5,207 nucleotides of DNA. It comes from Leptotrichiaceae bacterium. Lineage in GTDB: Bacteria > Fusobacteriota > Fusobacteriia > Fusobacteriales > Leptotrichiaceae. The position numbers and the translations under genes are program-made. Where the stretch lies: the NCBI GenBank assembly GCA_030532815.1, contig JAUNKI010000131.1:1-5207 (forward strand). Direction: 5' to 3'. Every line of letters begins with the position of its first letter. Within the stretch, counting starts at the first letter, position 1. Under the pieces are notes generated by a model. That model made no database searches. It saw nothing but the letters and a program-made list of their open reading frames with translations, and was not told the origin of the DNA. This document shows, one piece after another, positions 1 through 5,165 of this stretch.

Positions 1-86
1 AAGCAAAGACAAGAACAAGAGTAAGATATGAAATAAGAGATAATAAAAAAGTTAGAATATCGGTAGTTTCCGGTAATGAAATATAG
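1..86 (+). CDS. rplX: 50S ribosomal protein L24, C-terminal end (partial)
   Basis: This is the 3' end of a gene cut by the window edge. The frame beginning at base 3 reads 27 residues and stops at TAG 84-86. The visible peptide begins AKTRTRVRYEIRDNKK and finishes VRISVVSGNEI, which matches the usual L24 tail in which a TRV-x-[YF] stretch is followed by a short basic strand and a terminal turn. L24 binds the 5' end of 23S rRNA and starts 50S assembly. The position directly before rplE is the standard spc order and supports the call. The N-terminal KOW domain lies outside the window, so length and start cannot be judged. The gap to rplE is 24 nt and contains the rplE ribosome site. Confidence 0.9.
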   Translation, partial: AKTRTRVRYEIRDNKKVRISVVSGNEI

Positions 87-93
87 GATATAG

Positions 94-113
94 AGAGGAG
101 GAGACTTTAATTG
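94..113 (+). promoter_or_regulatory. rplE ribosome binding site with TTG start
   Basis: The AGGAGG core at 96-101 lies 9 nt before TTG at 111. No ATG in this frame is positioned by a Shine-Dalgarno, and the peptide from the TTG ([13 protein letters not shown]) has the normal L5 N-terminus. The TTG is therefore taken as the start. Confidence 0.85.
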
Positions 114-665
114 GCTGAGAAATATATTCCAAGATTACAGAAAGAGTACAAAAAGGAAATAGTGTCTGCGTTAATGAAAGAATTAGATATAAAAAATGTA
201 ATGCAGGTTCCGAAAATTGAAAAAATAATAGTAAATATGGGAATTGGGGAAGCTACAAGCAATCCTAAATTAATAGAAACTGCAATTAAAGAGTTGGCAC
301 AGATAACAGGACAGCAGCCTGTTCCAAGAGCCGCAAAAAAATCAGAAGCAGGATTTAAATTGAGAGAAGGACAGAAAATAGGAGCAAAAGTTACATTAAG
401 AAAAGAAAGAATGTATGAGTTCCTCGACAGACTTATAAGTATTACATTACCGAGAGTAAGAGATTTTGAAGGAGTTTCTCCTAAAGGATTTGACGGTAGA
501 GGTAATTACACATTAGGAATTAAAGAACAGATCGTTTTTCCGGAAATTGAAATTGATAAAGTCGATAAAATATTCGGAATGGGGATTACAATAGTAACAA
601 CAGCGAAAAACGACGAAGAAGGAAGAGCATTACTGAAAGCATTCGGAATGCCCTTTGCGAAGTAG
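111..665 (+). CDS. rplE: 50S ribosomal protein L5
   Basis: L5 binds 5S rRNA with L18 and forms part of the central protuberance, contacting the P-site tRNA and the 30S head. The 184-residue product is of normal family length. The conserved core is plain: [20 protein letters not shown] at about residues 29-48, then [29 protein letters not shown] across about 80-108, [24 protein letters not shown] across about 113-136, and the end KAFGMPFAK. The TTG start is set by a strong AGGAGG site 9 nt upstream. It follows rplX by 24 nt and precedes rpsN by 30 nt, and is surely co-transcribed with both. In E. coli the S8 protein represses the operon by binding near the rplE start. I could not find a convincing equivalent structure here. 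Confidence 0.98.
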   Translation: MAEKYIPRLQKEYKKEIVSALMKELDIKNVMQVPKIEKIIVNMGIGEATSNPKLIETAIKELAQITGQQPVPRAAKKSEAGFKLREGQKIGAKVTLRKERMYEFLDRLISITLPRVRDFEGVSPKGFDGRGNYTLGIKEQIVFPEIEIDKVDKIFGMGITIVTTAKNDEEGRALLKAFGMPFAK

Positions 666-695
666 TTCTATTTTGAAGGAGGTGTAACTTAACAA

Positions 696-983
696 ATGGC
701 TAAGAAAGCAATGGTTGAAAGAAACTTGAAAAGAGAAAAAACAGTTGATAAATATGCGGCAAAAAGAGCTGAATTAAAAGAAAGAGCCAGAAAAGGCGAT
801 AGAGAAGCTATAGCTGAGCTGGCGGCATTACCGAGAAATGCATCACCTACAAGAGTAAGAAACAGATGTCAATTAAACGGAAGACCGAGAGGATTTATGA
901 GAGAATTCGGTATTTCAAGAGTAATGTTCAGACAATTGGCAGGAGAGGGAGCTATTCCGGGAGTAAAAAAATCAAGCTGGTAA
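696..983 (+). CDS. rpsN: 30S ribosomal protein S14, long zinc-free form
   Basis: S14 sits in the head of the 30S subunit next to S3, S10 and S19 and is a late-assembling protein. The 95-residue length is that of the long form. The single cysteine (C58) lies in the conserved stretch [21 protein letters not shown] (57 to 75 region), and no paired CxxC motifs are present, so this is the C-minus type that needs no zinc. The end IPGVKKSSW is characteristic. The ATG is preceded by AAGGAGGTG at 676-684, a nine-base match to the 16S rRNA tail, with a slightly long spacer of about 11-13 nt. Low-GC Firmicutes often carry the 61-residue zinc-ribbon form at this operon position. Here the long form occupies it. 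The next gene, rpsH, follows after 21 nt. Confidence 0.98.
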   Translation: MAKKAMVERNLKREKTVDKYAAKRAELKERARKGDREAIAELAALPRNASPTRVRNRCQLNGRPRGFMREFGISRVMFRQLAGEGAIPGVKKSSW

Positions 984-1004
984 TTTTGAGAGGAGGACAA
1001 ATAA

Positions 1005-1400
1005 ATGCATTTAACAGATCCTATTGCTGATATGCTTACGAGAATAAGAAACGGAAATATTGCAAAACATTCTGAAGTTAAAATACCGTTTTCCAAAATA
1101 AAAGAAAGCATGGCAAATATATTAAAAAATGAAGGATATATAGTTAGTTACGAAATAAAGGAAGAAGGAACTAAAAAAGATATATTGGTAACTTTAAAAT
1201 ATATGGATGGAGATGCTGTAATCAAAGGTTTGAAAAGAATTTCAAAACCGGGTAGAAGAGTATATACATCTGTTGAAAACTTACCTAAAGTATTAGGTGG
1301 ATTGGGAATTGCCATTGTCTCTACACCAAAAGGTGTTATTACAGACAAGGAATGCAGAAAGCATAATGTTGGCGGAGAAGTTCTCTGCTACGTGTGGTAA
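1005..1400 (+). CDS. rpsH: 30S ribosomal protein S8
   Basis: S8 is a primary binder of the central domain of 16S rRNA (helices 21 and 25) and is needed to form the 30S platform. In E. coli it is also the translational repressor of this operon. The 131-residue product starts [17 protein letters not shown], the usual N-terminus. It ends in the family signature [19 protein letters not shown] followed by EVLCYVW, which forms the RNA-binding C-terminal domain. The Shine-Dalgarno AGGAGG at 991-996 is 8 nt before ATG. Gaps are 21 nt to rpsN and 31 nt to rplF. Nothing in the protein is unusual. Whether it autoregulates here cannot be shown from the sequence. Confidence 0.98.
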   Translation: MHLTDPIADMLTRIRNGNIAKHSEVKIPFSKIKESMANILKNEGYIVSYEIKEEGTKKDILVTLKYMDGDAVIKGLKRISKPGRRVYTSVENLPKVLGGLGIAIVSTPKGVITDKECRKHNVGGEVLCYVW

Positions 1401-1431
1401 TTTACGCATTTTATAATATAGGAGGAGAATC

Positions 1432-1965
1432 ATGTCAAGAATAGGTAGAAAACCTATATCTATACCGGCAGGTGTAGAAATTAAACAAGACGGAAATAAG
1501 TTTACTGTAAAAGGACCTAAGGGAGAACTGGAAAGAGAGCTTTGCAGTGAAATAAAAGTAAATATAAAAGATGGAGAAATAACATTTGAAAGACCTAATG
1601 ATTTACCCCAGATCAGAGCTCTTCACGGAACAACAAGAGCAAATCTGAATAACATGGTAACAGGAGTCAGCGAAGGATTTGCAATTAAACTGGAACTGGT
1701 GGGAGTAGGATACAGAGTACAGGCTAACGGTAAAGGACTTACTTTGGCACTGGGATATTCTCATCCTGTTGAAATCGAAGCAGTTGACGGAATTACTTTT
1801 AAAGTTGAAGGGAACAATAAAATAACTGTAGAAGGAATCGACAAACAATTAGTTGGACAAATTGCTGCGAACATAAGAGCAAAAAGACCTCCTGAACCAT
1901 ATAAAGGAAAAGGGGTTAAGTATGCTGATGAAGTAATCAGAAGAAAAGAAGGTAAGAAAGGATAG
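1432..1965 (+). CDS. rplF: 50S ribosomal protein L6
   Basis: L6 binds domain VI of 23S rRNA near the sarcin-ricin loop and the stalk base, close to the GTPase-associated centre. The 177-residue product is of typical length and has the two repeated L6 folds. The N-terminal one begins [17 protein letters not shown]. The second carries the signature [16 protein letters not shown] at residues 152-167, followed by a basic tail ending [13 protein letters not shown] at 1421-1425 is 6 nt before the ATG. The stop codon TAG (1963-1965) overlaps the Shine-Dalgarno of rplR, so translation of the two genes is probably coupled. Confidence 0.98.
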   Translation: MSRIGRKPISIPAGVEIKQDGNKFTVKGPKGELERELCSEIKVNIKDGEITFERPNDLPQIRALHGTTRANLNNMVTGVSEGFAIKLELVGVGYRVQANGKGLTLALGYSHPVEIEAVDGITFKVEGNNKITVEGIDKQLVGQIAANIRAKRPPEPYKGKGVKYADEVIRRKEGKKG

Positions 1966-1981
1966 GAGGTAGATTTTAGTG
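1964..1981 (+). promoter_or_regulatory. rplR ribosome binding site overlapping the rplF stop; GTG start
   Basis: AGGAGGT at 1964-1970 shares its first two bases with the rplF TAG stop, and GTG lies 8 nt further on at 1979. The peptide from the GTG ([15 protein letters not shown]) matches the normal L18 N-terminus, so the non-ATG start is accepted. The overlap lets a ribosome finishing rplF reload directly on rplR. Confidence 0.85.
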
Positions 1982-2341
1982 ATTAAAAAACTTGATAGAA
2001 ATAAATTAAGAGAAAAAAAGCATAAAAGTATAAGAAATAAAATCGTTGGAACTGCTGAAAGACCTAGACTTTCTGTGTATAGAAGCTTGAAAAACATATT
2101 TGTTCAAATAATCGATGATAAAGCGGGAACAACACTTGTTTCTGCCTCAACAATAGAAAAAGGAGCTAAAGCTGAAAACGGCGGAAATGTCGAAGCGGCA
2201 AAAAAAGTCGGTGAAGCGATAGCGAAAAAAGCATTGGAAAAAGGAATAGATACTGTAGTATTCGACAGAAGCGGATATGTTTACACAGGAAGAGTAAAAG
2301 CACTTGCAGATGCTGCGAGAGAAGCAGGATTAAAATTCTAA
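1979..2341 (+). CDS. rplR: 50S ribosomal protein L18
   Basis: L18 binds 5S rRNA together with L5 and attaches it to the 50S central protuberance. The 120-residue length is standard. A basic N-terminal arm (residues 1-23) precedes the conserved [13 protein letters not shown] at 24-36. The closing segment [20 protein letters not shown] followed by EAGLKF covers residues 95-120, the most diagnostic part of bacterial L18. The gene starts with GTG behind a strong AGGAGGT. It is separated from rplF by 13 nt and from rpsE by 18 nt. No departures from the family are visible. Confidence 0.98.
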   Translation: MIKKLDRNKLREKKHKSIRNKIVGTAERPRLSVYRSLKNIFVQIIDDKAGTTLVSASTIEKGAKAENGGNVEAAKKVGEAIAKKALEKGIDTVVFDRSGYVYTGRVKALADAAREAGLKF

Positions 2342-2345
2342 GGAG

Positions 2346-2362
2346 AAGGAGGATTTATTTTG
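2346..2362 (+). promoter_or_regulatory. rpsE ribosome binding site with TTG start
   Basis: AAGGAGG at 2346-2352 stands 7 nt before TTG at 2360. The frame from this codon gives [14 protein letters not shown], a normal S5 N-terminal extension, and no suitably placed ATG lies nearby. A second partial site, AGGAGA at 2341-2346, directly abuts the rplR stop. Confidence 0.85.
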
Positions 2363-2863
2363 GCCAGAGATAAAGAAGTGAAAGCGAATGAATATAAAGA
2401 AAGCCTTTTAAGAATAAGCAGAGTTTCCAAAACTGTTAAAGGAGGAAGAAGAATATCTTTCTCAGTGTTGGCAGCAGTAGGAGATGAAAAAGGGAAAGTA
2501 GGTATAGGTCTGGGAAAAGCCAACGGTGTACCTGATGCTATAAGAAAGGCGATAGCTAATGCAAAGAAAAATATGGTAAATGTAGCGTTAAAAGGCGGAA
2601 CTCTGCCCCACGAACAGCTTGGGAAATATAATGCCACAAGTGTATTATTAAAACCGGCTTCAAAAGGTACGGGAGTTATCGCAGGTTCTGCAACAAGGGA
2701 ACTTCTGGAATTGGCAGGAGTTACTGATGTACTTACAAAAATAAGAGGATCAAAAAATAAAGACAATGTTGCGAGAGCGACTTTGGACGGATTGAAACAA
2801 TTAAGATCAATTGAAGAAGTTGCAAGACTGAGAGGAAAATCAGTTGAAGAAATTTTAGGATAA
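2360..2863 (+). CDS. rpsE: 30S ribosomal protein S5
   Basis: S5 lies at the back of the 30S neck, where it supports decoding fidelity, mRNA unwinding at the entry channel and 30S assembly. The 167-residue product has the N-terminal dsRBD-like S5 domain, with [20 protein letters not shown] at 20-39 and [20 protein letters not shown] at 41-60. The C-terminal domain contains [19 protein letters not shown] (97-115) and the end [10 protein letters not shown]. The VSK triplet at 22-24 corresponds to the loop where E. coli spectinomycin-resistance changes map. It is wild type here, so S5 gives no sign of spectinomycin resistance. The start is TTG behind AAGGAGG. It is followed 21 nt later by rpmD. 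Confidence 0.98.
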   Translation: MARDKEVKANEYKESLLRISRVSKTVKGGRRISFSVLAAVGDEKGKVGIGLGKANGVPDAIRKAIANAKKNMVNVALKGGTLPHEQLGKYNATSVLLKPASKGTGVIAGSATRELLELAGVTDVLTKIRGSKNKDNVARATLDGLKQLRSIEEVARLRGKSVEEILG

Positions 2864-2884
2864 ATAGGTTAGGAGGTAAAATTA

Positions 2885-3064
2885 ATGTCTAAAGTAAAAG
2901 TAACACTTATTAAAGGAATTAATGGAAGAAAACCTAATCATATTGATACTGTTAAATCACTTGGATTAAGAAAAATAAGCCAAAGTGCGGTTCATAATAA
3001 AACAGCAGATATAGAAGGAAAAATAAAATTAGTTTCTTATTTACTTAAAGTAGAGGAGGTTTAG
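2885..3064 (+). CDS. rpmD: 50S ribosomal protein L30
   Basis: This 59-residue gene is short and easily overlooked. L30 is a small alpha-beta protein on the solvent side of the 50S subunit near 5S rRNA. Translation from ATG 2885 begins MSKVKVTLIKGINGRKPNHI, continues with TVKSLGLRKISQSAVHNKTA (residues 22-41), and ends KLVSYLLKVEEV. The LGLRK-x-x-Q-x-x-V-x-x-x-T-x-x-x-x-G pattern is the L30 signature. AGGAGGT at 2871-2877 is 7 nt before the start. Its position between rpsE and rplO is the canonical one. The last codons (VEEV, then TAG) double as the rplO ribosome binding site. Confidence 0.97.
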   Translation: MSKVKVTLIKGINGRKPNHIDTVKSLGLRKISQSAVHNKTADIEGKIKLVSYLLKVEEV

Positions 3065-3072
3065 AATAAATG
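3054..3072 (+). promoter_or_regulatory. rplO ribosome binding site inside rpmD
   Basis: AGGAGGT at 3054-3060 is made from the last sense codons of rpmD. It sits 9 nt before the rplO ATG at 3070, and only 5 nt separate the rpmD stop from that ATG. The arrangement implies coupled translation of L30 and L15. Confidence 0.85.
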
Positions 3073-3684
3073 AATCTTAACGAATTAAAACCTGCCGAAG
3101 GATCAAAGAGAGAAAGAAGAAGAATAGGTAGAGGTCACGGTTCCGGTTGGGGAAAAACAGCAGGAAAAGGTCATAACGGGCAGAAGCAGAGATCAGGAAC
3201 GTATGTATCACCTGTATTTGAAGGTGGACAGATGCCTATTGTAAGAAGAGTACCTAAAAGAGGATTCTCCAACTCGGCATTTAAAAGAGATACAATAGTA
3301 GTGTCATTACTTAATATTACAGAAAAATTCAATGATGGAGATACGGTAACTCTGGAAACATTAGTAGAAAACGGAGTAATCAAAAATCCTAAATTCATTA
3401 CTAAATATTCAGATACTGCATTGAGATCAGTAAAAGGTAAAAAAGCTGTAAAAGAATATTTGGCTGAAAATGTTGAATCCTATGTTAAAGAAAAAGATTT
3501 TTCAAGTATTCTGAAAATAATAGGAAATGCTGAAGTTAACAAAAAATTAACTGTAAAAGCACATAAAATTTCCACTGCGGCAAAAGAACTTATAGAAAAG
3601 GCAGGAGGAAGTGTAGAAATACTTGAAGTAAAATCATACTCTTCAAAAGCCGGAAATAATAAAAAAGAAGATGAGAATAAGTAA
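3070..3684 (+). CDS. rplO: 50S ribosomal protein L15, enlarged form
   Basis: L15 is a late-assembly 50S protein whose long basic N-terminal arm threads into 23S rRNA. The arm is clear: [20 protein letters not shown] at 1-20, then [19 protein letters not shown] at about 20-38, [17 protein letters not shown] at 52-68. The globular domain begins with the [20 protein letters not shown] stretch (89-108). It resumes with [20 protein letters not shown] at 148-167, then [17 protein letters not shown] at 168-184. The protein has 204 residues where about 145-150 is usual. The excess is an insertion of about 38 residues at roughly 109-146 and a lysine- and asparagine-rich tail after about 187. Reading frame and codon usage are continuous through both, so this looks like a real lineage feature rather than an error. 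A hairpin overlaps its stop codon. Confidence 0.97.
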   Translation: MNLNELKPAEGSKRERRRIGRGHGSGWGKTAGKGHNGQKQRSGTYVSPVFEGGQMPIVRRVPKRGFSNSAFKRDTIVVSLLNITEKFNDGDTVTLETLVENGVIKNPKFITKYSDTALRSVKGKKAVKEYLAENVESYVKEKDFSSILKIIGNAEVNKKLTVKAHKISTAAKELIEKAGGSVEILEVKSYSSKAGNNKKEDENK

Positions 3685-3705
3685 GATTTAATCTTGCTTT
3701 TTCTT
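3673..3705 (+). terminator. Hairpin with U-run between rplO and secY (possible attenuator)
   Basis: Bases 3679-3687 pair with 3691-3699 (nine pairs, one of them U-G) around a UUA loop. After one U-U mismatch, 3674-3677 pair with 3701-3704, and 3673/3705 can add a G-U pair. Five T residues (3698-3702) form the 3' side. The 5' arm contains the rplO stop codon (3682-3684), and the secY Shine-Dalgarno begins 8 nt past the 3' arm. It is AU-rich with few G-C pairs and so is probably a weak terminator, attenuator or processing site rather than a full stop. Confidence 0.45.
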
Positions 3706-3713
3706 CATTATAT

Positions 3714-3730
3714 GAGGAGTGGTAGAATTG
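3714..3730 (+). promoter_or_regulatory. secY ribosome binding site and preferred TTG start
   Basis: GAGGAG at 3714-3719 is the only Shine-Dalgarno-like motif before secY. The upstream in-frame GTG at 3719 overlaps its last base and cannot be read from it. The in-frame TTG at 3728 lies 8 nt downstream, the normal spacing, and gives the N-terminus MTLTEAIVNRIQ. Confidence 0.75.
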
Positions 3731-5029
3731 ACTTTAACTGAAGCAATAGTAAATAGAATACAGTCTATATTCAAAATACCTGAATTGAAAAAAAGAGTGG
3801 CTTTTACATTAATAATGTTTGCAGTGGCCAGAGTGGGTATTCATATTGCCGTTCCCGGACTTAATATGGGATTGTTCAAAAACTTTCAGAATAATGCTAT
3901 AGCAGGTTTTTTAAATCTGTTTTCAGGAGGGGCGGTTCAGAGAGCTTCTATTTTCTCTTTAGGAATAATTCCTTACATTAATGCTTCCATCGTGTTTCAG
4001 CTTTTAGGAGTAATATTCCCTAAAATAGACGAAATGCAGAAAGAAGGAGGAAAGGAAAGAGACAAGATTACTCAATGGACAAGATATGTTACAATAGTTC
4101 TGGCAATCATACAGTCATTCGGTATATCCATAACACTTATGAATCAGCCCGGAATGGTTCTTGAACCGGGAATGAAATTTATTATAAGTACGGTAACTTT
4201 AATGACAGGAGGAACTGCATTCCTAATGTGGATTTCAGAAAGAATCTCCATAAGAGGTATAGGAAACGGTTCGTCAATGCTGATTTTCTTGGGAATAGTT
4301 GCAAATCTTCCTCAAGTAATTCAGCAAATGGTAGCAAGTCTTAAAGGCGGAATGGGATATATACTTATAGGATTATCCGTATTACTGTTTATAGCAATTA
4401 TAGCATTAATGGTAGTTATACAGCTTGCTGAGAGAAGAATTCCTATTCAGTATGCCGGAAAGGGAAGCTTAGGTTTCGGAGGAGGTCAGAGTTCTGTCGG
4501 AAGAAGAACTTACTTACCTTTAAAGATAAATACGGCAGGAGTTATGCCGATAATATTTGCGTCGGTACTTATGGCTGCACCGCCGTTCATAGTACAGATA
4601 TTAAAGGCAAATGCATGGTGGCAGAGCCAGTTTTCACAGACAGGATTTTTATATTTACTTTTATTTGCATTCCTTATTATAGTATTTTCATTTTTCTATA
4701 CGCTGACTATCGCTTTTGACCCTGATAAAGTGGCGGAAGATCTGAAACAAAGCGGTGGAACAATACCGACAGTCAGAGCGGGAAAAGAAACGGCAGATTA
4801 TCTTGAAAAAGTTATTACGAGAATTACTTTCGGAAGTGCGATTTTCCTTGCATTATTGGGGATTTTTCCGAATATATGGTTCGGATATGTACTTCATATA
4901 CCTGTACTTCTCGGAGGAACAAGTCTGCTTATTCTTGTAGGAGTTGCAGTTGAGCTGATACAGCAAATAGATTCATACTTGGCTGTTAAAAAAATGAAAG
5001 GCTTTATAGGAACTAAAAGACATAAATAA
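3728..5029 (+). CDS. secY: Protein translocase channel subunit SecY
   Basis: SecY is the ten-helix pore of the SecYEG translocon in the cytoplasmic membrane, through which SecA or the ribosome drives unfolded proteins. From TTG 3728 the product has 433 residues, the usual size. The reading frame is open from GTG 3719, but that codon overlaps the ribosome site. Helix 1 follows KIPELKKRVAF (about 16-26). The plug and helix 2 contain LFSGGAVQRASIFSLGIIPY (about 64-83), and helix 4-5 carries WISERISIRGIGNGSSMLIF (168-187). The ERRIPIQYA motif (235-243) precedes cytoplasmic loop C4 and LPLKINTAGVMPIIFAS (263-279). Loop C5 has IPTVRAGKETADYL (346-359) with the functionally important arginine kept at 350. 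The canonical PGIRPG is changed to PTVRAG. It is the last gene before a strong terminator. Confidence 0.97.
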   Translation: MTLTEAIVNRIQSIFKIPELKKRVAFTLIMFAVARVGIHIAVPGLNMGLFKNFQNNAIAGFLNLFSGGAVQRASIFSLGIIPYINASIVFQLLGVIFPKIDEMQKEGGKERDKITQWTRYVTIVLAIIQSFGISITLMNQPGMVLEPGMKFIISTVTLMTGGTAFLMWISERISIRGIGNGSSMLIFLGIVANLPQVIQQMVASLKGGMGYILIGLSVLLFIAIIALMVVIQLAERRIPIQYAGKGSLGFGGGQSSVGRRTYLPLKINTAGVMPIIFASVLMAAPPFIVQILKANAWWQSQFSQTGFLYLLLFAFLIIVFSFFYTLTIAFDPDKVAEDLKQSGGTIPTVRAGKETADYLEKVITRITFGSAIFLALLGIFPNIWFGYVLHIPVLLGGTSLLILVGVAVELIQQIDSYLAVKKMKGFIGTKRHK

Positions 5030-5030
5030 A

Positions 5031-5055
5031 ATGGAGCTTAAGAGCTTCATTTTTT
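5031..5055 (+). terminator. Intrinsic terminator after secY
   Basis: ATGGAGCT (5031-5038) pairs with AGCTTCAT (5043-5050) with one G-U pair and a UAAG loop. AAA at 5028-5030 can extend the stem against the following T-run. Six T residues (5050-5055) follow. It lies directly after the secY stop and should end the spc transcript. Confidence 0.9.
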
Positions 5056-5116
5056 ATATTAATGAATTTTCTATAAAGAGTAAAAATAAAAAAATTTAAT
5101 TGTTAAGAAAATTTTT

Positions 5117-5146
5117 TTGATGAAAATATGTCGGGAACCTTTAAAT
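5117..5146 (+). promoter_or_regulatory. Possible housekeeping promoter (TTGATG / TTTAAA)
   Basis: TTGATG at 5117-5122 and TTTAAA at 5140-5145 are separated by 17 bp, each matching four of six consensus bases. The A/T tract just upstream could act as an UP element. In DNA this AT-rich such matches arise by chance, so the call is weak. It competes with the overlapping ECF-like element. Confidence 0.35.
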
Positions 5147-5165
5147 ACAAGTGATAGACTATAAT
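5133..5165 (+). promoter_or_regulatory. Possible ECF-sigma-type promoter with overlapping TATAAT
   Basis: GGGAACCTTT at 5133-5142 is very like the -35 element of ECF sigma factors (core GGAAC). GACTAT at 5157-5162 lies 23 bases after the first G of GGAAC, near the usual spacing, and resembles a GTCTAA-type -10. A perfect TATAAT at 5160-5165 overlaps it but has no TTGACA-like partner at 16-19 bp. The G/C-rich GGGAACC stands out from its AT-rich surroundings. Confidence 0.4.

Noticed and set aside
57..125. S8 repressor-binding structure at the rplX-rplE junction, as in E. coli
   Set aside because: Only a weak UCGG/CCGG hairpin (60-73) and a 5-bp ATATC/GATAT pairing (57-61 with 87-91) are visible, and the two compete. 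Neither resembles helix 21 of 16S rRNA.
1389..1417. TATAAT at 1412-1417 between rpsH and rplF as an internal promoter
   Set aside because: No TTGACA-like box lies 16-18 bp upstream and there is no extended -10. The hexamer is expected by chance in an AT-rich gap.
1849..2097. Minus-strand open frame across the rplF-rplR junction with a hydrophobic peptide
   Set aside because: The lysine- and arginine-rich sense codons read as phenylalanine, leucine and serine in antisense. There is no ribosome site, and both overlapping genes are certain.
2338..2766. 142-codon open frame on the minus strand across rpsE
   Set aside because: It is antisense to a well-conserved rpsE, has no ribosome site, and its peptide resembles no family I know. 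Such frames arise from the codon bias of the real gene.
3394..3507. The extra L15 segment as a mobile insertion or intein-like element
   Set aside because: There are no flanking repeats, no splicing or nuclease motifs, and codon usage matches the rest of the gene. A simple protein insertion explains it.
4755..4940. 61-codon + strand open frame inside secY in another frame
   Set aside because: It lies wholly within conserved SecY sequence and has no Shine-Dalgarno or family resemblance.
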